64,000 bases of DNA from Paracoccaceae bacterium (GTDB taxonomy: Bacteria; Pseudomonadota; Alphaproteobacteria; Rhodobacterales; Rhodobacteraceae): contig NZVE01000074.1 in assembly GCA_002697345.1 (NCBI GenBank), forward strand, positions 1-64,000. Direction: 5' to 3'. This document shows, piece after piece, positions 46,154 to 56,146 of the stretch. Position 1 is the stretch's first letter. Each line of letters starts with the position of its first letter. A program made the position numbers and the translations under genes. The notes beneath the pieces were generated by a model that saw only the letters and a program-made list of their open reading frames with translations, made no database searches and was not told where the DNA came from.

Positions 46154-47140
46154 ATGACATTACCCACTACAATGATTGCTATAACAATGTCTGAGCCAGG
46201 TGGGCCAGAAGTTTTAAAGTCAACAGTAACTAACTTACCTGCTAGGAATGAGAATGAAGTATTGATAAAGGTAACTTCCGCTGGAGTTAACGGGCCTGAT
46301 CTTGTTCAACGCCGCGGCCTATACCCAGCCCCGAAAGGAGCCTCCTCTTTACTAGGTCTCGAAGTTTCTGGAGAAGTTATAGAAGTTGATGACGAAAAAA
46401 ATTCATTTAAGATTGGTGAACATGTGTGTGCACTAACTAATGGAGGTGGTTATGCCGAATATGTAGTAGCCAACAAAAAACACTGCCTAAGAATCCCTAA
46501 AGGTGTTAGTAAAATTGATGCTGCGGGTTTACCTGAAACCTATTTTACTGTGTGGAGTAATTTATTTTTTAAGCAATCATTCAAACCAGGTGATAATATC
46601 CTTATTCATGGTGGATCCGGAGGGATAGGCTCCACCGCCATTCAGATTGGTAACGCATTAGGTCTAAACGTATTTGCAACCGCAGACTCAGATAGCGCCT
46701 GCGATTACTGTATTGACCTAGGAGCTAAGCAAGCAATTAATTTCAAAAATGAAGATTTTGTAAAAATTTTACGTGCTGTTGGAGGGGCGGATATAATACT
46801 TGATATTATAGGGGGTGATTATATTTCTCGAAATATTAAAGCCTCCCGTCATGACGCCCGAATTATTCAATTAGCTTTCAATCAAGGCTCTAAGGTTAAT
46901 ATTGATCTAATGCCAATAATGCTAAAACGCTTGCATTTAACTGGATCAACGCTGCGGTCAAGGCCAGACGCGTATAAAGCAGAGATAGCGGCAGACCTGT
47001 TAAACAAAATCTGGCCCCTCTTTGAAAAAAACCAAATTAAGCCCACAACTTATAAAACTTTTGAATTAAGCGATGTTGTCAATGCTCATCAACTTATGGA
47101 GTCAGGAACTCACAGAGGCAAAATACTACTTAAAATCTGA
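46154..47140 (+). CDS. NAD(P)H quinone oxidoreductase, zinc-independent MDR family (PIG3-like)
   Basis: A 328-residue medium-chain dehydrogenase/reductase. The N-terminal MIAITMSEPGGPEVLK and PARNENEVLIKVTSAGVNGPDLVQRRGLYPAPKGAS are typical of the PIG3/QOR group. The nucleotide-binding motif is NILIHGGSGGIGSTAIQIGNALG. Zinc ligands of alcohol dehydrogenases are absent. It is a common alphaproteobacterial gene. Physical closeness to formate dehydrogenase is probably incidental. Confidence 0.88.
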   Translation: MTLPTTMIAITMSEPGGPEVLKSTVTNLPARNENEVLIKVTSAGVNGPDLVQRRGLYPAPKGASSLLGLEVSGEVIEVDDEKNSFKIGEHVCALTNGGGYAEYVVANKKHCLRIPKGVSKIDAAGLPETYFTVWSNLFFKQSFKPGDNILIHGGSGGIGSTAIQIGNALGLNVFATADSDSACDYCIDLGAKQAINFKNEDFVKILRAVGGADIILDIIGGDYISRNIKASRHDARIIQLAFNQGSKVNIDLMPIMLKRLHLTGSTLRSRPDAYKAEIAADLLNKIWPLFEKNQIKPTTYKTFELSDVVNAHQLMESGTHRGKILLKI

Positions 47141-47432
47141 TCCATTTAAATTTAATTAGAAAAAAATTTAGTCGATTAGATCGTAAATTATTTTACTACT
47201 CGTTATGTCCACAATAAATGTTCAAATTATCCGTAATTTACCCTATTTATCCTTAAATTTATTATTAGTAAGTAATTAAATTATATATTTATATAGCATT
47301 ATGAATTTTTATTACTTTTATATGTAGACATTATTAATAAATATAAGTAACAATATTATTAATATAATATTAAATTCGTAATTTTATTTCTTAAAAAATA
47401 ATTTTTGATATTTTACATAAAGGTAATTGGGC
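47141..47432. other. Non-coding, extremely AT-rich intergenic region
   Basis: About 290 bp of mostly A and T. I see no gene or RNA in it. It presumably carries the promoter of the following gene; the AAAGG ribosome-binding site is at 47419-47423. Confidence 0.6.
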
Positions 47433-48593
47433 ATGAAAAAATATAAAATCTTAATACTAGGCGCATCATACGGATCCTTATTAGGAACAAAGTTTGCTCT
47501 TGCAGGCCATTCTGTTAAAATGATTTGCCGTGAAAAATCTGCGAAAGTCTTCAACACGAAGGGAGCTCTAGTTAGAACTCCTGTTAAATGCCAATCTGAA
47601 CCGGTTGAAATATCCTCTATTAATGCGCTGGGAAACTTATCAGCAGGAACACCAAACTCTGTAAGCCCGCAAGATTTTGATTTGGTTATACTGGCAATGC
47701 AGGAACCTCAATACAGCTCCCCTGATGTAAGTACGTTAATAAAGAAAGTAGCACTTTCCAGAGTCCCCTGCATGTCTATAATGAACATGCCTCCAATACC
47801 ATTTTTAAAAAGAATTCCTGGAGTTGATGTCTCTTCGCTTTTGGGTTGCTTTAAAAATCCAGAAATATGGCAACACTTCGATCCAAAGAAATTCACACTA
47901 TGCAGCCCTGACCCTCAAGCCTTTCGTCCACCATCAGAAAAAATAAACGTTCTAGAAGTTAGGCTACCAACTAATTTTAAATCTGCATATTTTGAAGAAA
48001 CATCTGACAACCAAATATTAAAAAATCTTTCTAAAGATATTGAGGATATTCGCTTTAAACTTCCAGACGGAAGCCTGATAGAATTACCTATAAAATTAAA
48101 AATTCATGATACTTTATTCGTTCCGTTAGCGAAATGGGCAATGCTTCTTTCTGGCAACTACCGATGCATACACAAAGAAAAAATTATTTCTATAAAAGAG
48201 GCTGTTCATACTAACCTAACTGAGACCCAAGAAATTTATGACTGGGTTGTAGAGCTCTGCATAGAACTTGGAGCAAAAACTAGTGACTTGGTTCCGTTTG
48301 ATAAGTATTACAAGGCAGCCCGGTCATTAGTCACTCCCTCATCAGCCGCTCGAGCTCTTAACTCAGGAGTAACAGATATAGAGAGGGTCGACAAACTTGT
48401 AATGGAACTCGGAAAACAATTAGGCAAGAACAACGCCAAAGTGAATTCAAACGTAGAAATAGTTAACATGTGGTTAGAAAAAAATCAAAAACCTCAACTT
48501 AGTACTCAAAAAATTAATCATATTTCTGAATTTAAGCAAAAAGCTCATGACATAATTTCAACGCATCCACTAATGAGTCAATTTCAGCCTTAG
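47433..48593 (+). CDS. Ketopantoate reductase-like (PanE/ApbA fold) oxidoreductase
   Basis: 386 residues, longer than the usual 300 of PanE. The N-terminal Rossmann motif is KILILGASYGSLLGTKFALAGHSVKMICR. A C-terminal helical domain contains FVPLAKWAMLLSGNYRCI and SAARALNSGVTDIERVDKLVMELGKQLG, in positions matching the PanE C-domain. The ATG at 47433 has AAAGG 9 nt upstream; an in-frame TTG two codons earlier is too close. The substrate is unknown. PanE-like enzymes include the oxalyl-CoA reductase PanE2 of Methylobacterium. Its 3' end overlaps the convergent sufS by 62 nt. Confidence 0.72.
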   Translation: MKKYKILILGASYGSLLGTKFALAGHSVKMICREKSAKVFNTKGALVRTPVKCQSEPVEISSINALGNLSAGTPNSVSPQDFDLVILAMQEPQYSSPDVSTLIKKVALSRVPCMSIMNMPPIPFLKRIPGVDVSSLLGCFKNPEIWQHFDPKKFTLCSPDPQAFRPPSEKINVLEVRLPTNFKSAYFEETSDNQILKNLSKDIEDIRFKLPDGSLIELPIKLKIHDTLFVPLAKWAMLLSGNYRCIHKEKIISIKEAVHTNLTETQEIYDWVVELCIELGAKTSDLVPFDKYYKAARSLVTPSSAARALNSGVTDIERVDKLVMELGKQLGKNNAKVNSNVEIVNMWLEKNQKPQLSTQKINHISEFKQKAHDIISTHPLMSQFQP

Positions 48594-49752
48594 TATTATA
48601 TAACCCAACAGAAGCCCTACAGGTTGCACTTACCCCCAAATGCTCCATTAACGGCTGCGCACAGTGATGACCCGCTCTGACGCATACACCTTTTTTGTCA
48701 AGAACGGTCGAGATATCATGCGGATGACCAGCACCCTCAATAGTAAAAGAGAAAATTCCTGCTTTATCAGGTGAGTTACCCTGTATATTCAACCAGTTCA
48801 GTTTGGAAAGTTCTTGATTAGCATATTTTGTCAAATCGGTTTCATGCGATGCTACATTACTCATTCCAACTTCCAGCAAATACTCTAGAGCCACCCCAAG
48901 ACCTATGGTTTGAACTATACCAGGTGTTCCAGCCTCCATAATCATGGGAGGTTCATTATATGTGATAAGGTCTTTATGAACCTCCTTAATCATATCCCCT
49001 CCACCCATAAAAGGTTTCATCTCTCGCATTCGGTCTTGGCTAATGTAAAGAGCCCCAGACCCTGTAGGCCCATATAACTTGTGACCCGTTACAGCGTAAA
49101 AATCACAACCTATATCTTGAACATCAACTGGCATATGAGCCGCAGCTTGTGAACCATCCACAACTACTGGAACACCCTTTTTCCTAGCATATTGACATAT
49201 GCGTTTAACATCGACCTTTGTCCCCAAAACATTTGATAGGTGAGTAATAGCAATTAACTTTGTTTTTGGAGAGATCGCGTCAATTAACCTTTGTTCGTCA
49301 AATGAACCATCTTCCTCTAGATCAATCCACTTAAGTATCACCCCCTGCTTTTCACGCAGAAAATGCCAAGGCACAATATTTGCATGATGCTCCATTATAC
49401 TTAAAATAATTTCGTCACCAGGTTCCAAACGCGGCATGGCCCAACCATACGCAATCGAGTTTATTCCTTCAGTAGTTCCAGAATTTAATACAATTTGTTT
49501 CGCGTTAGGCGCATTCAAAAATTTTGCCACAATACCTCTTACAGACTCGTATTTTTCTGTTGCAAGATTTGACAAGTGGTACAGTCCACGATGAACATTT
49601 GCATACTCCTGAGAGTAACTGTTGGTAATTGCCTCTATTACAACTCCTGGCTTTTGTGCAGAAGCTCCGTTGTCCAGATAGATTAGTGGTTTATTATTTA
49701 TAAGACGGTTTAAGATTGGAAAATCTTTTCGAATAAGTTCTACGTCCAGCAT
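48532..49752 (-). CDS. sufS: SufS-type cysteine desulfurase
   Basis: A 406-residue PLP enzyme that frees sulfur from cysteine for Fe-S cluster assembly. IYLDNGASAQKP opens the fold; the PLP lysine lies in FYAVTGHKLYGPTGSGALY. The active-site cysteine loop is VRAGHHCAQPLMEHLG, as in SufS. I chose the ATG at 49752 with GGAG 6 nt upstream over one four codons earlier. It is the last gene of the suf operon, and overlaps the convergent ketopantoate-reductase-like gene. Confidence 0.95.
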   Translation of the reverse strand: MLDVELIRKDFPILNRLINNKPLIYLDNGASAQKPGVVIEAITNSYSQEYANVHRGLYHLSNLATEKYESVRGIVAKFLNAPNAKQIVLNSGTTEGINSIAYGWAMPRLEPGDEIILSIMEHHANIVPWHFLREKQGVILKWIDLEEDGSFDEQRLIDAISPKTKLIAITHLSNVLGTKVDVKRICQYARKKGVPVVVDGSQAAAHMPVDVQDIGCDFYAVTGHKLYGPTGSGALYISQDRMREMKPFMGGGDMIKEVHKDLITYNEPPMIMEAGTPGIVQTIGLGVALEYLLEVGMSNVASHETDLTKYANQELSKLNWLNIQGNSPDKAGIFSFTIEGAGHPHDISTVLDKKGVCVRAGHHCAQPLMEHLGVSATCRASVGLYNTKAEIDSLVDALKLCHELFA

Positions 49753-49753
49753 T

Positions 49754-50338
49754 TTAAGCTCCAAAACTAAAGGTTGAAATTAGCGTTCCTATAAGTAGGC
49801 TAAACAAAAAAATAACACCTAGCATTGATGCAATAACTCCAAAAAATACTCTTCCAAGGGAAGTAAAACCATGAAGTACTAATATAAAGTTCACATAAAG
49901 CCAAAAAAATAATATTCCTGCAAAGAATCCTAAAATCATGGCAAGACTAGGAAGAAATGGAATAAGTATGAGTTGAACGACCTGTAGCGCTATCATAGTC
50001 GTTTGCAACCAAACTATTACACTAATAGTACTTTCGATGGAGCCTATTCCACCAAATAGTTTTCCAATATAGAATGTTAAAAAAATCATTACTGTCATTA
50101 ATACGGTTAGAACCACTGTGGCTAAGAATGGACTGCTAATCAAAATTAAACTAGTTTGAGTAGGGCCGACAGGTAACAACCAATTAGCCAACTCTGACAA
50201 TAGGACACTAATAATAACTACTAAAACCACCAATGACCAAAGGGTAACAGGAGGCAAAGTGACCAACGAAATTTTCAAGGCAACTTGCTTCGGGTCCTTG
50301 ATGGTATTTATTACTAATTTTACAAAATCAGTTAGCAT
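49754..50338 (-). CDS. Yip1-family membrane protein in the suf operon
   Basis: 194 residues with about five hydrophobic segments and the Yip1-like pattern (GGIGSIESTISVIVWLQTTMIALQVVQLI). It overlaps the preceding membrane protein gene by 11 nt, and its stop is 1 nt from the sufS start, so it is firmly part of the operon. Related genes are seen among suf genes of Rhodobacterales. The role is unknown; a link to membrane trafficking is only the eukaryotic precedent of the family. Confidence 0.75.
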   Translation of the reverse strand: MLTDFVKLVINTIKDPKQVALKISLVTLPPVTLWSLVVLVVIISVLLSELANWLLPVGPTQTSLILISSPFLATVVLTVLMTVMIFLTFYIGKLFGGIGSIESTISVIVWLQTTMIALQVVQLILIPFLPSLAMILGFFAGILFFWLYVNFILVLHGFTSLGRVFFGVIASMLGVIFLFSLLIGTLISTFSFGA

Positions 50339-50825
50339 TCATAACCCTATCTATAGTTTTTACATTACTTACTATTAAAATAATAAAATATAAAAATACC
50401 AAGATTGAAAGTAAGTTTATATAAAAATTGGTTCCCATCGCACCCACTAAAATACCACGAACCAACACAAGTGGGCTAATAGCAAGTAAAGACCAGAAAA
50501 AAGCTCCCCTAAAATAAATCCAATTCAAATCTCTAAACCAAAGCCTAAAGACAAAACATAGCAACATAGAGAGCGCATAAAAAACTAGAGGTGCCAAAAA
50601 AATAGACCCTATCAAGACCCCTCCAATCATGGAAACTAATGATGGACCATCAATATCCAAATGAGCTTCTCGAGAGAGCAACGGTAATCTGGCAAGAAAT
50701 TGAAGAAAACATGCAATCAACAACCATATAAATACCTTTGTTTCAGAAATTCCTTCTGAAAGCTTTTTGGTAAAAGCCATCTTAGGAGACCTATAGTTAG
50801 CTAAAATTAACTGGGATGTAGTCAT
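50328..50825 (-). CDS. Yip1-like membrane protein in the suf operon
   Basis: 165 residues, with four to five predicted membrane helices (FIWLLIACFLQFLARLPLL, LVSMIGGVLIGSIFLAPLVFYALSMLLCFVF, and others). The layout is similar to the next gene, suggesting a diverged pair. It lies 16 nt after sufD. No catalytic motif is visible. Function unknown. Confidence 0.7.
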   Translation of the reverse strand: MTTSQLILANYRSPKMAFTKKLSEGISETKVFIWLLIACFLQFLARLPLLSREAHLDIDGPSLVSMIGGVLIGSIFLAPLVFYALSMLLCFVFRLWFRDLNWIYFRGAFFWSLLAISPLVLVRGILVGAMGTNFYINLLSILVFLYFIILIVSNVKTIDRVMNAN

Positions 50826-50841
50826 ATTAGATCATCAAACC

Positions 50842-52104
50842 CTAAAGCGAACGCTCTAAATAAGTTAACAAAAGTTCTGAAATGTTTGTATCTTCTATTT
50901 CAGCCAGCGCCTCAGCCAGGAATGCAAGTATAAGCAAATCTTTTGCAGTATCTTCAGGAACTCCACGCGCTCTTAGATAGAACAATCCTTCCTCATCTAT
51001 TGCCCCAGATGTTGAGCCGTGTGAGCAAACAACATCATCAGCATAAATTTCGAGCTCTGGTTTCGCCAAAAACTGACTATCGTCATCCAAAAGTAAAGAC
51101 TGGCTTATCTGATACCCATCAGTTTTCTGAGCACCAGGTTTGACCAAAATTTTACCCTGAAAAATACCAAAAGCACCTTTTTTTAAAACTTTCTTAAATA
51201 CCTGCCTACTTTCACAGTCTGTTCCCTCATGTGTAACAAATACAGTATCATCATGATGGAACCTTCCCTCACCTATACATGCGGCTGCTAAATGGGAAAC
51301 TCCATTATTACCCTTTAATTCAACCACATGTTCATTCCGAGTAAGAGCTCCATTGGTTGTAAGAGTAAATGACTTTAAAACACTATTTTCCCATAGCCTT
51401 GCAAAAAGATGAGTCGAAACTATTTTATCCAAATTGTTAGTTTGAGCACACACATGATGAAAAGAACTATCTTGAGCGACCTCTAATTCAGTAACTTTAT
51501 TGACCCGCGTGGAAACAGAACCACTCTCTATAAGGGTCAAGCTAGAACCCACCTCAAGTTTAATACAATGATGTAGATTAACATCTGACCTATTTGAGGT
51601 CTCATTATAAACTATATTGATCGGTTTTGTAATTTTACCTGTGACTCGAAGTGCAAGACCATCAGTTGCGAATGCTGTATTCAACTTCGCCAAAGGTCTA
51701 TCAATAGGATGTTGCCCAGCTTCCTCTAAACTACCATAAAAAGCCTCTAACCAGTTAGCTTTATCCGCCGAAGAATCTGAAATTTGAGTAAGCTCCAGTT
51801 CTTCACCTACTAATGAATCAGAGGCGCTCTGATCGAACACTCCATCGTTAAATATTAATTTAAAACAGCCAATGCTATCAAAATTCAATTTATCATCAGA
51901 GCCCAAGACATCATTCTTGTTAGAAAAAAGGTCATTAAATAGCCTAGGATTGGTATATTTCCAATATTCATCACTCCTTCTAGGTAAACCCATAGCTTTG
52001 ATTCTTTTGAGTGCCTCATATCTTTTTTTATTATTATTTTTTGGTAATGTTAAAGGTAAAATTCTCTGATTTAAATCATCGGATAACTTTTGAGATAACG
52101 ACAT
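50842..52104 (-). CDS. sufD: Fe-S cluster assembly protein SufD
   Basis: 420 residues of the SufBCD scaffold. The beta-helix core contains GRFHHDDTVFVTHEGTDCESRQVFKKVL and KTDGYQISQSLLLDDDSQFLAKPELEIYADDVVCSHGSTSGAIDEEGLFYLRARGV, the strongly conserved SufD C-terminus. It shares its boundary base with sufC. It works with SufB and SufC in the cytosol to build and deliver clusters. Confidence 0.95.
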   Translation of the reverse strand: MSLSQKLSDDLNQRILPLTLPKNNNKKRYEALKRIKAMGLPRRSDEYWKYTNPRLFNDLFSNKNDVLGSDDKLNFDSIGCFKLIFNDGVFDQSASDSLVGEELELTQISDSSADKANWLEAFYGSLEEAGQHPIDRPLAKLNTAFATDGLALRVTGKITKPINIVYNETSNRSDVNLHHCIKLEVGSSLTLIESGSVSTRVNKVTELEVAQDSSFHHVCAQTNNLDKIVSTHLFARLWENSVLKSFTLTTNGALTRNEHVVELKGNNGVSHLAAACIGEGRFHHDDTVFVTHEGTDCESRQVFKKVLKKGAFGIFQGKILVKPGAQKTDGYQISQSLLLDDDSQFLAKPELEIYADDVVCSHGSTSGAIDEEGLFYLRARGVPEDTAKDLLILAFLAEALAEIEDTNISELLLTYLERSL

Positions 52105-52859
52105 TACTGCACCTCTGCCAAAAGATCAGAGTACCCATTGTTTTCTACTTGCAATGCTAATTCTGGACCACCAGATTTAATAATTCGACCGTCAGCCATA
52201 ATGTGAACAAAGTCTGGTTTAATATGGTCGAGCAACCGTTGATAGTGGGTTATAACAAGAAAGGATCTCCCCTTATCACGAAGAGCATTTACCCCGTCGG
52301 CAACTAATTTCATGGCATCAACATCGAGGCCAGAATCGGTTTCATCTAGCACACACATCTTAGGCTCCAATAAAGCCATCTGTAAGATTTCATTTCTTTT
52401 TTTCTCACCACCAGAGAAACCTACATTTACAGGCCTCTTAAGCATTTCAGCATCTATTTTCAGTTCTTTTGCTTTCTCACGAACTAGCTTTAAAAAGTCG
52501 GCCGCACTTAACTCAGCTTCACCCCGAAATTTTCGCTGAGAGTTCATTGCCGTCCTTAAAAAAGTCATATTACCTACACCTGGAATTTCAACGGGGTATT
52601 GAAAAGCCAAAAAAAGGCCTGAGGCAGCTCTTTCTTCCGGCTCAAGTTCAAGAATGGGCTCGCCAGCTAATTCAACTTCACCATTCGTAACTTTATAACC
52701 TTTTTTCCCTGATAAAACGTAAGAGAGTGTTGATTTTCCAGACCCGTTTGGTCCCATAATTGCATGAACAGAGCCACTCTCTATTTCCAGGTTAATACCT
52801 TTTAAAATTTCTTTACTTTCTTCTTCAAGCTCAACTTTTAAATTTGTTATTTTTAACAT
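52104..52859 (-). CDS. sufC: Fe-S cluster assembly ATPase SufC
   Basis: A 251-residue soluble ABC-type ATPase. It has Walker A GPNGSGKSTLSYVLSG, signature region VGFSGGEKKRNEILQMA, Walker B MCVLDETDSGLDVDAM and switch VITHYQRLL, all specific to SufC. A 103-nt gap separates it from sufB. It powers conformational change in the SufBD scaffold. Confidence 0.97.
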   Translation of the reverse strand: MLKITNLKVELEEESKEILKGINLEIESGSVHAIMGPNGSGKSTLSYVLSGKKGYKVTNGEVELAGEPILELEPEERAASGLFLAFQYPVEIPGVGNMTFLRTAMNSQRKFRGEAELSAADFLKLVREKAKELKIDAEMLKRPVNVGFSGGEKKRNEILQMALLEPKMCVLDETDSGLDVDAMKLVADGVNALRDKGRSFLVITHYQRLLDHIKPDFVHIMADGRIIKSGGPELALQVENNGYSDLLAEVQ

Positions 52860-52962
52860 TTATTTTCCTAGGTGATAATTAATTATATTTAGATAAGAGA
52901 CTTCATAAAAACAGATTTATTTTTCATAAATCATTAAATTTTTCATTCAAAAACAGTTCATT

Positions 52963-54489
52963 TTATCCAACTGAACCCTCTAAACTTATTGCCACTAACT
53001 GTTGAGCTTCCATTGCAAATTCCATTGGGAGTGCCTGGAGCACCTCCTTACAGAAACCATTGACTACCAATGCAACAGCATCTTCTTCATTCACGCCACG
53101 CTGCCTACAATAAAACAATTGATCATCATCTACTTTAGAGGTAGTGGCCTCATGTTCAACTCGAGAAGAATTATTCTTAACTTCTATGTAAGGAACTGTA
53201 TGTGCTCCACATTTGTTTCCTATAAGAAGAGAATCACATTGAGTGTAATTTCTACTACTTGTCGCCTTAGGGTGCATAGTAACCAAACCTCTATACGTAT
53301 TTTGAGCTTTACCAGCACTAATTCCCTTGGAGACTATTCTACTTTTAGTATTTTTACCCAAGTGGATCATTTTTGTTCCTGTGTCAGCCTGTTGAAAATT
53401 ATTTGCTATAGCAATCGAGTAAAACTCTCCCTGCGACTCGTTACCTCTTAATATACAGCTAGGATACTTCCAAGTTACAGCCGAACCAGTCTCAACTTGC
53501 GTCCACATAACCTTTGACCTATCCCCACGACAGTCAGCTCTTTTAGTTACAAAGTTATAAATTCCTCCCAAGCCATTTTCATCACCGGGATACCAGTTTT
53601 GAACAGTTGAATACTTTACTTCTGCATCCTCTAATATCACCAACTCAACAATAGCAGCATGTAGCTGATTAGTATCTCTCTTTGGTGCTGTGCAACCCTC
53701 TAGATAAGAAACATAAGAGCCCTTTTCTGCAATTATTAGGGTACGTTCAAACTGCCCAGTATTTTCTGCATTTATTCGAAAATATGTACTAAGTTCCATG
53801 GGGCACCTAACACCTTCCGGTATGTAAACAAATGATCCGTCTGAAAAAACTGCTGAATTCAGTGTAGCAAAATAGTTATCGGTAACTGGCACAACTGAAC
53901 CTAAATATTTCTTAACAAGTTCCGGGTAATCCGTGATAGCCTCAGAGATTGAACAAAAAATTACGCCAGCTTTTCGCAGTTCATCTTTAAATGTCGTACC
54001 GATTGATACAGAATCGAATACTGCATCTACAGCAACTTTTCTTTCATCAAGGTTTACTTCTTCTGCCCCTTCAACGCCTGCCAGTATTAGTTGTTCTTTC
54101 AAAGGGATCCCAAGCTTTTTATAAGTTTCCAATAATTTCGGATCTACATCATCTAAAGACTTAGGCTTCTCAGCCATTGATTTTGGGGAAGCATAATAAT
54201 AAATATCTTGATAATCTATTTTAGGGTAGTCCACCATTGCCCAATTGGGCTCTTCCATTTTTTCCCACCTCGAGAACGCATCTAATCTCCAGTTAGTCAT
54301 CCATTCAGGTTCATTATTCTTTGCAGATATTAACCTAACTATATCCGAGTTGAGACCTTTTGGAGCATAATCCATTTCAATCTCTGTTTCCCAGCCATAC
54401 TTATAGTGCCCTCCAACATTGCGAACGGCCTCCACAGTTTCCTGATCAACTCCATCTTTAACTGAATCATTTGCTTCTAATGATGTCAT
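52963..54489 (-). CDS. sufB: Fe-S cluster assembly protein SufB
   Basis: 508 residues. Conserved blocks are [71 protein letters not shown], and the C-terminal [52 protein letters not shown]. The cysteine within GNKCGAHT is the site implicated in cluster building in E. coli SufB. It is encoded 18 nt after a cysteine desulfurase gene. Confidence 0.97.
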   Translation of the reverse strand: MTSLEANDSVKDGVDQETVEAVRNVGGHYKYGWETEIEMDYAPKGLNSDIVRLISAKNNEPEWMTNWRLDAFSRWEKMEEPNWAMVDYPKIDYQDIYYYASPKSMAEKPKSLDDVDPKLLETYKKLGIPLKEQLILAGVEGAEEVNLDERKVAVDAVFDSVSIGTTFKDELRKAGVIFCSISEAITDYPELVKKYLGSVVPVTDNYFATLNSAVFSDGSFVYIPEGVRCPMELSTYFRINAENTGQFERTLIIAEKGSYVSYLEGCTAPKRDTNQLHAAIVELVILEDAEVKYSTVQNWYPGDENGLGGIYNFVTKRADCRGDRSKVMWTQVETGSAVTWKYPSCILRGNESQGEFYSIAIANNFQQADTGTKMIHLGKNTKSRIVSKGISAGKAQNTYRGLVTMHPKATSSRNYTQCDSLLIGNKCGAHTVPYIEVKNNSSRVEHEATTSKVDDDQLFYCRQRGVNEEDAVALVVNGFCKEVLQALPMEFAMEAQQLVAISLEGSVG

Positions 54490-54507
54490 AATATACTCCG
54501 ATTAATG

Positions 54508-55560
54508 TTAAGTAGCCCTTGCTTGAAAAAATTTCTTAGAAGAGTTCCAAGAGTGAAAAAACTTCTCTATATCCTCAATATTTGTCTGCAGACCTAAACT
54601 TACCCTCACTGCAGATTTATTTACTTCCTCAGTATAGCCCATAGCTTCTAAAACTTTACTTTTTCTAACTTTACCACTGGAACAAGCCGATCCAGCAGAA
54701 ATTGAAAATCCTGCTAAATCCATTTGCATGACCTGTACTTCGCTTTTCCAACCAGGTACAGAGAAACAACTAGTATTTGGCAACCGATCAACTTTTTTAC
54801 CAATTATAACGGTATCATCGGTTTCTGTTTCTATAAAGTCTTCTAATGTATCTCTAATCCCTGACACTTCATCCCACAGTCCCGCATTTAAATCTTTTGA
54901 TGACGCCTCTGCTGCTGCTCCAAAACCTGCGATAGCAATAACATTCTCTGTTCCAGCGCGAATTCCTTTCTCCTGACCTCCACCAATTATCAGAGGCTCT
55001 ACGTCCAAATCACCATTTATTATTAGGGCACCAATTCCCTTTGGTCCACCGATCTTATGTCCAGAGATTACCCCCAATCCAATTCCAAGCCAAGAAAATG
55101 CCAAGGGTATTTTACCAAATGCCTGAGTTAAATCAGATGCCGCTAAATTTTTAGGTAAGTTCTGAATTATACCGGTCTCACTATTTGCTAACTGAAGTGC
55201 ACTTTGAGTTGGGTTTTCAACTGTGACACGACCATCCATATTTGTTTTTAAAGTCGTTGAAATCCATGCCAAAACAGCATCATGCTCAACTTTAGACCCT
55301 AGTAATTTTTTTTCCTTGAACGCCAATGCACACGCTTCAGTTGCACTCGAAGTAAAAATTATTTTTGCATTAGATGCCCCTAAAGCCTGCGCAACCTGTG
55401 CCCTAGCGCGTTCCACTATACCTTTTGCTTTTCTACCTTCTAAATGTATAGAAGATGGATTTCCAAATTCATCTATTACTGCAAGCATAGCGTCTTTTGC
55501 TTCCTTACGAAGAGGAGTACTAGCGTTATGATCTAAATAAATACGTTGCAACAATTTCAC
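54508..55560 (-). CDS. IscS/NifS-type cysteine desulfurase in the suf operon
   Basis: A 350-residue PLP enzyme of the IscS/NifS class, distinct from SufS. It has RIYLDHNASTPLR, SSATEACALAFKEK, SGHKIGGPKGIGALI (PLP lysine) and SAGSACSSGK (active-site cysteine loop). It is shorter than E. coli IscS (404) and lacks its long C-terminal tail. The annotated GTG at 55560 has AAGG too close; TTG codons at 55554 or 55551 fit the AAGGTG site better. It lies between iscR and sufB, so the operon encodes two desulfurases. Confidence 0.9.
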   Translation of the reverse strand: MKLLQRIYLDHNASTPLRKEAKDAMLAVIDEFGNPSSIHLEGRKAKGIVERARAQVAQALGASNAKIIFTSSATEACALAFKEKKLLGSKVEHDAVLAWISTTLKTNMDGRVTVENPTQSALQLANSETGIIQNLPKNLAASDLTQAFGKIPLAFSWLGIGLGVISGHKIGGPKGIGALIINGDLDVEPLIIGGGQEKGIRAGTENVIAIAGFGAAAEASSKDLNAGLWDEVSGIRDTLEDFIETETDDTVIIGKKVDRLPNTSCFSVPGWKSEVQVMQMDLAGFSISAGSACSSGKVRKSKVLEAMGYTEEVNKSAVRVSLGLQTNIEDIEKFFHSWNSSKKFFQARAT

Positions 55561-55586
55561 CTTACAGTTCGAACCAAATTTTAATA

Positions 55587-56048
55587 CTATTCATCATCAA
55601 TCACTGTGAACAATGTAGGCACAGCAGGACATGGTGTAAGACCATTTTGAGCAACGTCTGATAGACGAATTTGATGCAAAAAAACATATACGTGCGCCGA
55701 CAAACTTTCCCACAAGCGGTTCGACAAAGATTGCGCTTTAGAACCTGATAAAGCACCTGAAACACCCGCACCCGTATGGAGTGCATTTACCGTTTCATCA
55801 ACTGCTGCTAGGATTTCTGTTACTCGAATAATCTCTGGAGACTTTGCTAATTTATACCCTCCACTAGGACCCCTAACAGATTCCACTATACCGGCTCGCC
55901 TCAACTTAACAAATAATTGTTCTAAATAATGCAAAGAAAGGTTTTGACGCTTTGACAGGTCACTTAAATTAACCACATCACCAGAATCGATCTGCGCTAT
56001 ATCGGCCAATGCGATCATAGCGTACCTGCCTTTAGTACTTAGTTTCAC
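55587..56048 (-). CDS. iscR: Rrf2-family iron-sulfur regulator IscR, single-cysteine form
   Basis: 153 residues from a GTG with AAGGA 7 nt upstream (the frame is open 13 codons more). The winged helix reads KLSTKGRYAMIALADIA and SLHYLEQLFVKLRRAGIVESVRGPSGGYKLAK, typical of IscR. The three clustered cysteines that bind 2Fe-2S in E. coli IscR are missing. The equivalent region reads HTGAGVSGALSGSKAQSL, and the only cysteine is Cys140 in LTPCPAVPTLF. Rhodobacter IscR is known to be similarly unusual. First gene of the suf operon; probably autoregulated via the palindrome upstream. Confidence 0.9.
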   Translation of the reverse strand: MKLSTKGRYAMIALADIAQIDSGDVVNLSDLSKRQNLSLHYLEQLFVKLRRAGIVESVRGPSGGYKLAKSPEIIRVTEILAAVDETVNALHTGAGVSGALSGSKAQSLSNRLWESLSAHVYVFLHQIRLSDVAQNGLTPCPAVPTLFTVIDDE

Positions 56049-56129
56049 TCTTAATCCTTCGAATTTTATTGACCTCAGCCGACGCAACCATTAACGGTTT
56101 TGTTAAATAAGCCATGGTTATTTTTCTAC

Positions 56130-56146
56130 TTTAGAATGATTCTAAA
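56130..56146. promoter_or_regulatory. Perfect 17-bp palindrome, probable IscR/iron operator
   Basis: TTTAGAATGATTCTAAA is a perfect 8-1-8 palindrome in the gap between iscR and the divergent hydrolase gene. It covers the -10 box of the predicted iscR promoter, so a bound protein would block RNA polymerase. It looks like the iron-responsive box proposed for Rhodobacterales IscR in comparative studies; that match is from memory. Confidence 0.8.
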
